Source: Bacteroidales bacterium
GTDB lineage: Bacteria > Bacteroidota > Bacteroidia > Bacteroidales > VadinHA17
Reading direction: 5' to 3'
NCBI GenBank assembly: GCA_027451265.1
Contig: DAIDJT010000129.1
Span: 1 to 7,173 of the forward strand
Length of the DNA: 7,173 bases
Part shown: positions 1 to 5,816 of the stretch, piece after piece
Position numbering within the stretch: the first letter of the stretch is position 1
Layout of the letters: every line of letters starts with the position of its first letter
The notes under the pieces: model-generated
Database searches by the model: none
The model's input: only the letters and a program-made list of their open reading frames with translations
Told to the model about the DNA's origin: nothing
Made by a program: the position numbers and the translations under genes

Positions 1-575
1 ACATAGCCTGCACTTCATCCAATGCAAAACAGATAATAGAATCTCTTCCTCCTGACGAAAAGATAATCTTCGGCCCTGACAGAAACCTGGGGAATTACAT
101 AAAAAGTCTTACCGGACGTGACATAGTTGTCTGGGACGGGGCGTGCCATGTACATGAACAGTTTTCTCTCGAAGCGATCCTGAAGCTGAAAAATGAAAAT
201 CCGGGCTCAAAAATAATTGCTCATCCTGAATGCGAAAAGCCTGTCAGGCTTGTTGCCGACTACATCGGCTCGACATCAGGACTTCTATCATTCGTGAGCA
301 AAGATGTGGGCAAGGTTTTTATCGTTGCCACAGAACCGGGTATTCTATACCAGATGAAAAAGGCAGAGCCGGACAAGAAATTCATTCCTGCGCCACCCAA
401 GGATTCAACATGCGGATGCAGTGAATGCAACTTCATGAAGCTTATTACGCTTGAAAAGATATATAAATCCCTTAAATTTGAAGAGCCGGAAGTAACTGTT
501 GATCCTTCAATAATTGAACGTGCGGCAGTACCCATTAAAAGAATGCTTGAGATATCAGCTAAACTGGGCTTGTAA
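1..575 (+). CDS. nadA: Quinolinate synthase NadA, 3' part (5' end outside window)
   Basis: NadA condenses iminoaspartate with dihydroxyacetone phosphate to give quinolinate, the precursor of NAD, using a [4Fe-4S] cluster in the cytoplasm. The reading frame is open from base 3 and ends at the TAA at 573-575, giving 190 residues of a protein usually 300-350 long, so roughly the N-terminal 40% is missing. Family motifs seen in order are ACTSSNA (Cys codon 9-11), FGPDRNLG, WDGACHVHEQF, AHPEC (Cys codon 231-233), FIVATEPGILYQM, and the C-terminal CGCSECNFMK (last Cys codon 426-428). The three named Cys match the three cluster ligands of the family; the extra Cys just before the last resemble the CxxC arrangement of some NadA proteins. 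The stop is one base before the next ATG, so translation of the downstream gene may be coupled. No frameshift is seen. No nadB or nadC is visible. Confidence 0.97.
   Translation, partial: IACTSSNAKQIIESLPPDEKIIFGPDRNLGNYIKSLTGRDIVVWDGACHVHEQFSLEAILKLKNENPGSKIIAHPECEKPVRLVADYIGSTSGLLSFVSKDVGKVFIVATEPGILYQMKKAEPDKKFIPAPPKDSTCGCSECNFMKLITLEKIYKSLKFEEPEVTVDPSIIERAAVPIKRMLEISAKLGL
451..480 (+). promoter_or_regulatory. Possible Bacteroidota-type promoter inside nadA
   Basis: A TTG at 451-453 is followed, after 19 bases, by TAAATTTG at 473-480. This matches the Bacteroidota sigma-factor consensus (TTTG or TTG near -33, TAnnTTTG near -7, spacing about 19-21). Transcription would begin near 486-488 and leave a leader of about 90 bases before the ATG at 577, so it could drive the MORN-repeat gene and ruvB independently of nadA. 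The site lies in coding sequence (codons for Leu-Lys-Phe-Glu), so it could be chance. Confidence 0.35.
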
Positions 576-576
576 A

Positions 577-2127
577 ATGAAGAGGATATTTCTGATCATG
601 CTGGCTTTCATTCCTGCGCTCCTGACTGCGCAACAGAACGCCCAGCTGCAGGACGGGTATCAGCAATTCAGGTATCCGAACGGCAATATATCCAGCGAAG
701 GAAACATAAGAAACGGAAAACCGGATGGTTACTGGAAAAGCTATTATGTGACAGGAGTACTCAAGTCTGAAGGAAAAAGAACAAGCTTTCTCCTTGACAG
801 CATATGGGTATTCTATGACCAGGCCGGAGACACTACCGAAAAAATAAGCTACCTGCTCGGTAAAAGAAACGGTTTTTCACTTAAATACCGCAGAGATCCT
901 GTCTACGGAATCTATGTTTACACATCAGAACTCTACGCGGGAGACAAAAAGGAAGGGATGGCACGAATGTACTTTCCTGACGGGAAGCTTAAACAGACCA
1001 TTCCCTATGCTGACGGGAAGAAGGATGGCCTTTCCCGGGAATATGACCGTGACGGAAAAATCATCACACTCCTTGAGTACAACAATGATTTCCTCATCAG
1101 CCGCGAAAGGATAAACTTTACCGATGCTCAAGGAATGAAACAGGGCGAATGGATTGACTTTTATCCCGACGGCAGCAGGCATACAGAGCGCAGCTACCGG
1201 GATGACCTGCTTCACGGCTATTACAAGGAATATGACGAAAGGGGCAGGCTGCTGGTTACCCTGCTCTATGACAGCGGTAAAGTCACGGGAACTGACATTG
1301 ACAACAGCGCGGAGATTGATATTCAGAACAGGTATGATGAGGCCGGCCGTCTGATATATTCGGGCCCGTACAAGGAGGGAGTACCGGTGGGTATACACCG
1401 TGAGTACAATGCTGACGGAACAATCAAAAGTGCACGTATTTACAATGATAACGGTGTACTGATCTCGGAGGGCATAGTTGACGCCGAGGGTAACCGTACG
1501 GGGCCTTGGAAAGACTTTTCTGCAGCAGGCACGCTGATTGCGGAGGGTAACTATACCGCCAACAGGAGAACTGGTTTTTGGAAGTATTACAACAATGCAG
1601 GCAAGCTTGAACAGGCCGGATTATACAGCAGCGGACGCATTGACGGCACATGGCGCTGGTATTATCCTGAAGGTGAACTTCTTCGCGAGGAAGATTACTA
1701 CCAGGGAAAGCGCGACGGCAACTATACAGAATATACCCGCACCGGGGAAATAATTGCCCAGGGCACATATGCTGACGGTGAGCGTAACGGTTTATGGAAG
1801 GTCACGACAGGAGACAATACCGAAGAGGGTGAATACCTGCTGGGCCTTCGCAACGGGGAATGGAAGTCATTTTACCCGGGAGGAAAGCTCAGGTACAAGG
1901 GTGATTTCAGGCAGGGAAATCCTGAGGGTCATCACATCCTGTATTATGAGAACGGGAGAACCAGGGAAGACCGGTATTACCGTAATGGCCTGCGCACCAA
2001 AACATGGAAAAAATTTGACGAGCTCGGCGAAGTGATCCTCACAATCACTTACCGTGATGATGTGGAAACAAGCATTAACGGCGTGCCCGTAAACCTTCCT
2101 GAAAGCAGCGTAAAGCGGATCAAGTAA
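577..2127 (+). CDS. Secreted MORN-like (YwqK-type) repeat protein, function unknown
   Basis: The protein has 516 residues. Residues 1-18 form a signal peptide: Met-Lys-Arg, a hydrophobic stretch, then LLTA|QQ. No lipobox Cys is present, so the mature protein is probably periplasmic or released, with an N-terminal Gln as in many Bacteroidota signal-peptidase I substrates. From about residue 27 to 505 it is a chain of some 15-17 imperfect units of about 20-24 residues with the core G-x-x-x-G-x-W-x-x-Y/F-x-x-x-G-x-L. Clear units include GPWKDFSAAGTLIAEGNY and GFWKYYNNAGKLEQAGLY; units near residues 100-115 and 245-270 are degenerate. These are MORN_2-type repeats. Databases often name such proteins 'YwqK family antitoxin', but no toxin partner is seen. 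An upstream in-frame ATG at 514 would overlap nadA by 62 bases and put residues ahead of the signal peptide, so 577 is preferred. Role in binding or at the cell envelope is only inference. Confidence 0.9.
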   Translation: MKRIFLIMLAFIPALLTAQQNAQLQDGYQQFRYPNGNISSEGNIRNGKPDGYWKSYYVTGVLKSEGKRTSFLLDSIWVFYDQAGDTTEKISYLLGKRNGFSLKYRRDPVYGIYVYTSELYAGDKKEGMARMYFPDGKLKQTIPYADGKKDGLSREYDRDGKIITLLEYNNDFLISRERINFTDAQGMKQGEWIDFYPDGSRHTERSYRDDLLHGYYKEYDERGRLLVTLLYDSGKVTGTDIDNSAEIDIQNRYDEAGRLIYSGPYKEGVPVGIHREYNADGTIKSARIYNDNGVLISEGIVDAEGNRTGPWKDFSAAGTLIAEGNYTANRRTGFWKYYNNAGKLEQAGLYSSGRIDGTWRWYYPEGELLREEDYYQGKRDGNYTEYTRTGEIIAQGTYADGERNGLWKVTTGDNTEEGEYLLGLRNGEWKSFYPGGKLRYKGDFRQGNPEGHHILYYENGRTREDRYYRNGLRTKTWKKFDELGEVILTITYRDDVETSINGVPVNLPESSVKRIK

Positions 2128-2134
2128 AGGGCTG

Positions 2135-3154
2135 ATGGAGGAACAGTTCAACCTGCGAAAAGAGATTACCCTGGCCGGTGATGCGGAGCTCGAGAAACAG
2201 CTGCGTCCACTTACATTTTCTGATTTCAAGGGTCAGCAGCGCATAACTGACAATCTGAGCGTTTTTGTCACAGCAGCGTTGCAGAGGGGCGAGGCACTTG
2301 ACCACGTGTTGCTGCACGGCCCGCCGGGGCTGGGTAAGACCACGCTGGCCGCCATCATCTCCAATGAACTGAAAGTCAAGCTGAAAATCACATCAGGTCC
2401 TGTACTTGACAAACCCGGAGACCTGGCTGGGCTCCTTACCAGCCTTGATGAGGGAGACGTGCTCTTCATAGATGAGATACACCGTCTCCACCCGGTGGTG
2501 GAAGAGTATCTCTATTCTGCCATGGAGGACTACCAGATAGACATAATGATTGACAAGGGACCCGGTGCCCGGTCTGTCCAGCTGAAGCTCAATCCATTCA
2601 CCCTGATAGGAGCAACAACCCGGTCAGGCCTGCTGACAAGCCCGCTTCGCGCACGCTTCGGTATAAAGTTTCACCTTGAATATTATGATGCCCCGGTTCT
2701 GAAGGGAATAGTCAAGAGATCGGCCTCCATATTGAAAGTTTCAATTAATGAAAGTGCAGCAGCTGAAATAGCATCGAGGAGTAGGGGCACACCCAGGATT
2801 GCCAACGCGTTGCTGAGAAGGGTGAGGGATTTTGCACAGGTCAAGGGAAGCGGTGCAATTGATCTCGATATCACAAGGTATTCCCTTGAAGCCCTGAATA
2901 TTGACAAGCACGGCCTTGACGAGATGGATAACCGGATACTGAAGACCATCATTGAAAAGTTCAGGGGCGGACCGGTAGGCCTGAACAACGTGGCCACCGC
3001 AGTGGGAGAGGAAAGCGGTACCATCGAGGAGGTTTACGAACCGTTTCTCATAAAGGAGGGTTACATCAAGCGCACCCCGCGTGGTCGTGAAGCCACAGAA
3101 CGGGCATACAAACACCTTGGTATTGTAAGGGGAACGGAAGAGACGCTTTTCTAA
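2135..3154 (+). CDS. ruvB: Holliday junction branch-migration DNA helicase RuvB
   Basis: RuvB is the hexameric AAA+ motor that, with RuvA, drives branch migration of Holliday junctions before RuvC cuts them. The 339-residue length matches the family (E. coli 336). The short N-terminal lead reaches the family motif LRPLTFSDFKGQ at 23-34. Walker A is GPPGLGKTT (62-70), Walker B is LFIDEIHRL (110-118), sensor 1 is GATTR (159-163), the arginine-finger region is SPLRARFGI (169-177) and sensor 2 is RGTPRIAN (217-224). A winged-helix DNA-binding domain occupies about 255-339, with GGPVGLNNVATAVGEE and a PRGREAT segment typical of the family. All catalytic motifs are intact. The ATG is 7 bases after the MORN-repeat gene stop, which suggests one transcript; there is no convincing Shine-Dalgarno, as usual in Bacteroidota. 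No ruvA or ruvC is in the window. The gene ends 6 bases from the convergent Crp/Fnr gene. Confidence 0.98.
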   Translation: MEEQFNLRKEITLAGDAELEKQLRPLTFSDFKGQQRITDNLSVFVTAALQRGEALDHVLLHGPPGLGKTTLAAIISNELKVKLKITSGPVLDKPGDLAGLLTSLDEGDVLFIDEIHRLHPVVEEYLYSAMEDYQIDIMIDKGPGARSVQLKLNPFTLIGATTRSGLLTSPLRARFGIKFHLEYYDAPVLKGIVKRSASILKVSINESAAAEIASRSRGTPRIANALLRRVRDFAQVKGSGAIDLDITRYSLEALNIDKHGLDEMDNRILKTIIEKFRGGPVGLNNVATAVGEESGTIEEVYEPFLIKEGYIKRTPRGREATERAYKHLGIVRGTEETLF

Positions 3155-3162
3155 GCAGCGTC
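3142..3162. terminator. Weak inverted repeat over the convergent stop codons
   Basis: GACGCT (3142-3147) and AGCGTC (3157-3162) form a perfect 6-bp stem with a 9-base loop. It covers the ruvB stop codon and reaches into the stop codon of the convergent Crp/Fnr gene. Being symmetric it could act on both strands, but neither side is followed by a good T-tract (the plus side has only scattered Ts near 3169-3178). It is the only terminator candidate in a junction with 6 intergenic bases, and the match could be chance. Confidence 0.3.
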
Positions 3163-3862
3163 AGGAACTTATCTTTTCAAGTCCTTTCTGATCTATTATC
3201 TTGATCTTGCGCCCGGTCAATTCAATAAGCCGGTCACTCTTGAATTCCGATAAAAGACGTATGACTGATTCTGTGGCAGTCCCCACTATATTTGCAAGCT
3301 CTTCGCGGGTCAGCGAAATGCGGAGGTATTTCTGGTCATCAAGACCGAAATCCCTTACAAGACTCAGCAGCACTTCGGCCACCCTCTCCCTTACCGTCTT
3401 CTGGGCTATGTCAGTTATATATGAGTTGGCTTCCGCAAGCTCATGGCATGTCAGCTTAACCACCTCAAACGCAAACGCCGGGTTTGTCTTTACAAACTGG
3501 ATCAGCAGTTCCGAAGGGATGAAACATACCTGGCAGTCTTCTATCACCTTTGCTGATGTACAGGCAGGTTCATTGCTCAGGACTGACCTGTAGGCAATTA
3601 TCTCACCTTTCCTGGCAAAGCGGATGATCTGCTCCTTGCCGTCTATCCCTGTTTTGAAGACCTTGATGATACCTGAATTGATGCAATAGAATCCGCTGAT
3701 CCTGTTGCCTTCATGGTAAAGGATATCACCTCTTTTGTAGCGCCTGAAATCCTTCTCGAAATTCAGCCTGTCAGTCTCATCACGTGTCAGAAAGCGGAAT
3801 ACTGAACTGGTTTCAAAGGCGCATTTGTCACAGAATGATATTGTAAAGTCATGCTGTTTCAT
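3161..3862 (-). CDS. Crp/Fnr-family transcriptional regulator
   Basis: The protein has 233 residues and is a cytoplasmic DNA-binding regulator. A cyclic-nucleotide-binding-like beta-barrel spans about 20-135 (YKRGDILYHEGNRISGFYCINSG at 42-64, then GKEQIIRFARKGEIIAYRS). A long dimerisation helix spans about 136-170. A winged helix-turn-helix spans about 183-224, with LTREELANIVGTATESVIRLL; the recognition helix carries E198 and R202, at the positions of FNR Glu209 and Arg213, while the FNR Ser212 position is Ile201. The N-terminus has C11-x-x-C14, but Ser20 stands where FNR would have its third cluster Cys, so an FNR-type [4Fe-4S] cluster is not supported. The loop does not look like the classic cAMP pocket of Crp. 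Ligand and targets are unknown. It is the last gene of the isomerase-pheS-regulator run, 46 bases after pheS, so it may also have its own promoter. The start is the ATG at 3862; no better one is seen. Confidence 0.93.
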   Translation of the reverse strand: MKQHDFTISFCDKCAFETSSVFRFLTRDETDRLNFEKDFRRYKRGDILYHEGNRISGFYCINSGIIKVFKTGIDGKEQIIRFARKGEIIAYRSVLSNEPACTSAKVIEDCQVCFIPSELLIQFVKTNPAFAFEVVKLTCHELAEANSYITDIAQKTVRERVAEVLLSLVRDFGLDDQKYLRISLTREELANIVGTATESVIRLLSEFKSDRLIELTGRKIKIIDQKGLEKISS

Positions 3863-3882
3863 AAATCTGACTATTAGGGCGA

Positions 3883-3890
3883 CAAAGGTG
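3883..3890 (-). promoter_or_regulatory. Weak -7-like box before the Crp/Fnr gene
   Basis: Read on the minus strand, CACCTTTG differs from TAnnTTTG at one fixed base and lies 20 bases before the regulator ATG. No clear TTG is found at the expected -33 distance. It is the only promoter-like signal in the 46-base gap after pheS and may be chance. Confidence 0.2.
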
Positions 3891-3908
3891 GTTATAAATT
3901 CCTAAAAA

Positions 3909-4952
3909 TCATAATATTTCCGTACGGAACTGGTTCAGAAACCTTATGTCATTTTCAAAATACAGCCTCAGGTCATTAACCCCGTATTTCAGCATGGTTG
4001 CTCTCTCAATTCCCATCCCGAACGCATATCCGGTGTACTTTTCCGAATCAATGCCGCAGGCCTCCAGGACATTCGGGTCAACCATCCCGCATCCAAGCAG
4101 TTCGAGCCAGCCTGTTCCCTTGCATACGTTGCATCCTTTACCTCCGCATATGTTGCAGCTTATGTCCATTTCGGCCGAAGGCTCGGTAAAGGGGAAGAAT
4201 GACGGCCTCAGCCTGATCCTAACTTCTTTTCCAAACAGCTCGGTGGCAAAATAGAGAAGCGTCTGCTTCAGATCCGCAAACGATACGTTTTCAGCGACAT
4301 ATAATCCTTCCACCTGGTGGAAGATACAGTGGGCACGGGCAGAAACCGCTTCGTTCCTGAAGACCCTTCCCGGGGAAATTGTGCGGATAGGCGGTTTCTG
4401 GTTCTCCATCACCCTGACCTGCACGGAGGAGGTATGGGTTCGTAAAAGAACGTCATGAGGGTCAGATTCGGTGCCAGATTTCTTTTCAATGAAGAAGGTA
4501 TCCTGCATATCACGGGCAGGGTGGTCACTGGCAAAATTCAGCAGCGTGAAAACATGATTGTCATCCTCTATTTCTGGACCCTCCGAGACAGTGAATCCGA
4601 TACGGCTAAAGATGTCAATGATCTCATTCCTGACTATTGATATGGGATGACGCGTCCCCTCCCCGAATGGGATGGCAGGCATGGACAGGTCCGTTGATGA
4701 CTGAACCGTCTCGGTCATTGCAAGACGCTCCCTGTGTTCATTGTATTTATCCGTTGCCAGCTGTTTCAGGTCATTCAGCAGCTGCCCGGTCTCCCTTTTC
4801 GCATCGGGCGGAACATTCCTGAATCCATCGAACAGTGCAGATATCAGACCCTTCTTGCTCAGAAAGGAAATCCTGAACTGCTCAAGGCTGGCCTCACCAT
4901 CAATACCGAATTCCTCAATCTCTCTCCTTAATTCTGCTATCCTTTCCTTCAT
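3909..4952 (-). CDS. pheS: Phenylalanine--tRNA ligase alpha subunit PheS
   Basis: PheS is the catalytic subunit of the cytoplasmic alpha2-beta2 enzyme that charges tRNA-Phe. The 347 residues match the family (about 330-350). Residues 1-85 form the N-terminal tRNA-binding coiled-coil arm. The class II catalytic core starts at about 95 (GEGTRHPIS, motif 1 region 97-130), followed by LLRTHTSSVQ (169-178), motif 2 with GRVFRNEAVSARAHCIFHQVEG (195-216), FFPFTEPSAEMDI (252-264) and motif 3 GYAFGMGIERATMLKYG (308-324). Ala310, in the YAFGMG motif, corresponds to the phenylalanine-pocket Ala294 of E. coli. Between these lies C266-x2-C269-x4-C274-x2-C277 followed by KGTGWLE, a four-Cys knuckle found in many bacterial PheS proteins but absent from E. 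coli, and a likely zinc site. The ATG is 14 bases after the isomerase stop, indicating co-transcription. pheT is not adjacent, so the beta subunit must lie elsewhere. Confidence 0.98.
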   Translation of the reverse strand: MKERIAELRREIEEFGIDGEASLEQFRISFLSKKGLISALFDGFRNVPPDAKRETGQLLNDLKQLATDKYNEHRERLAMTETVQSSTDLSMPAIPFGEGTRHPISIVRNEIIDIFSRIGFTVSEGPEIEDDNHVFTLLNFASDHPARDMQDTFFIEKKSGTESDPHDVLLRTHTSSVQVRVMENQKPPIRTISPGRVFRNEAVSARAHCIFHQVEGLYVAENVSFADLKQTLLYFATELFGKEVRIRLRPSFFPFTEPSAEMDISCNICGGKGCNVCKGTGWLELLGCGMVDPNVLEACGIDSEKYTGYAFGMGIERATMLKYGVNDLRLYFENDIRFLNQFRTEIL

Positions 4953-4966
4953 CTCAAAATTGCCTG

Positions 4967-5764
4967 TTACCTGGTGATCTTCACTTTAACGATTCTTATG
5001 TCCTTAACGGGTTTGTCAGTCATGTCGGTTGCAGTACCCGCAATGGCATCAACCACTTCCATTCCTTCGAGAACCTCCCCGAAAACTGTATAGGCGCCGT
5101 CAAGAAAGGGGGTGCCGCCTTCAGTTTTGTATACTGTTCTGCGGTTTTCGGGCATTACATACGGACCGGCCTCCTCCATGGCTTCATATGCCTTTATGAT
5201 TGCTGCCTGCTGTATTTCATCCTCTGACATTTCCTTTCCGTCCTGTGCCGCTTCCTTGCGGAGGTCGAGAAGAGCCTTGTTGTAGAGAAACTGCCTGCGG
5301 TTGTACTCTATACGCTGTGTTGTGGCGGCAAGATCCTCATCATTGTAGACTTTCCCCTGTACGATGTAAAACTGTGTTCCGGAAGAGTTTCTTTCCGGGT
5401 TTACATCATCACCGGTACGCGCCGCGGCCACGGCTCCCCTCCTGTGGAAAAGGGAATCATTAATCTCTGCCGGGATGGTATAGTCATCACTGATGAGCGA
5501 TGAATCCTGACGTGTGGAACCGTCTCCGGTCTGGATCATGAAGTCTTTTATTACACGGTGGAATGTGACACCGTTATAAAAGCCGCTTTCGGCCAGTTTG
5601 ATGAAGTTGTCACGGTGTAATGGAGTGAGGTCGGAAAGAGATATGACGATGTCTCCCTCGGTGGTCTGTATCTCGGCACGAACGCCTTTTCTGCTGCCTG
5701 TCGAGCACCCGGCAATTATCAGGGCTGTTGCCAGTGACATGACGATGCGGAATGAAGTCCTCAT
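4967..5764 (-). CDS. Cyclophilin-type peptidyl-prolyl cis-trans isomerase, lipoprotein
   Basis: The protein has 265 residues. A lipoprotein signal peptide ends in the lipobox IAGC with Cys20; the next residues STGS lack an acidic surface-export signal, so a periplasm-facing outer-membrane lipoprotein is the likely form. The cyclophilin fold runs from about 29: VRAEIQTTEGDIVISL, then FHRVIKDFMIQTGD (68-81) with R70, F75 and Q78 at the catalytic positions of the family, GTQFYIVQG (129-137), and PFLDGAYTVFGEVLEGMEVV (219-238). Between 138 and about 215 is a roughly 75-residue charged, probably helical insertion missing from small cyclophilins. The usual Trp and His of the cyclosporin-binding region appear as Phe220 and Tyr225. 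It probably assists folding of envelope proteins (inference). A longer reading frame from 5833 would cross the divergent flippase start and put 23 residues before the signal peptide, so 5764 is chosen. It leads the run into pheS and the regulator. Confidence 0.94.
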   Translation of the reverse strand: MRTSFRIVMSLATALIIAGCSTGSRKGVRAEIQTTEGDIVISLSDLTPLHRDNFIKLAESGFYNGVTFHRVIKDFMIQTGDGSTRQDSSLISDDYTIPAEINDSLFHRRGAVAAARTGDDVNPERNSSGTQFYIVQGKVYNDEDLAATTQRIEYNRRQFLYNKALLDLRKEAAQDGKEMSEDEIQQAAIIKAYEAMEEAGPYVMPENRRTVYKTEGGTPFLDGAYTVFGEVLEGMEVVDAIAGTATDMTDKPVKDIRIVKVKITR

Positions 5765-5785
5765 TTTCTTTAAATTTACGAATGA

Positions 5786-5793
5786 CAAAGATA
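5786..5793 (-). promoter_or_regulatory. -7 box for the isomerase-pheS-regulator transcript
   Basis: On the minus strand the sequence reads TATCTTTG, a full match to the Bacteroidota -7 consensus TAnnTTTG. Transcription would start near 5778-5780, about 15 bases before the isomerase ATG at 5764. No good TTG is seen at the -33 distance. It abuts the plus-strand box at 5794. Confidence 0.5.
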
Positions 5794-5801
5794 TATATTT
5801 G
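5794..5801 (+). promoter_or_regulatory. -7 box for the flippase gene
   Basis: TATATTTG is a full match to TAnnTTTG. Transcription would start near 5807-5809, leaving a leader of only about 8-10 bases before the ATG at 5817. TTTA at 5769-5772, 21 bases upstream, is a one-mismatch candidate for the -33 TTTG. It directly adjoins the opposite-facing box at 5786-5793. Confidence 0.45.
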
Positions 5802-5816
5802 CAGTAAGAGTTAAGC

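Noticed and set aside
514..576. Longer start for the MORN-repeat protein at ATG 514
   Set aside because: It would overlap the nadA coding end by 62 bases and put 21 polar residues before an otherwise clean signal peptide that starts at 577.
925..1398. Open frames antisense to the MORN-repeat gene (also 1424-1768 and 1867-2229, minus strand)
   Set aside because: They look like shadow frames produced by the repeated Gly/Tyr/Asp codons; they have no family motifs, and the sense frame is clearly coding.
577..2127. Toxin-antitoxin system based on the YwqK-type similarity
   Set aside because: No toxin-like gene lies nearby; the neighbours are nadA and ruvB, and the protein carries an export signal. 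Repeat similarity alone does not show antitoxin function.
3201..3593. 130-residue plus-strand frame opposite the Crp/Fnr gene
   Set aside because: It is the complement of a well-supported Crp/Fnr coding region and shows only low-complexity Ser/Thr-rich sequence without motifs.
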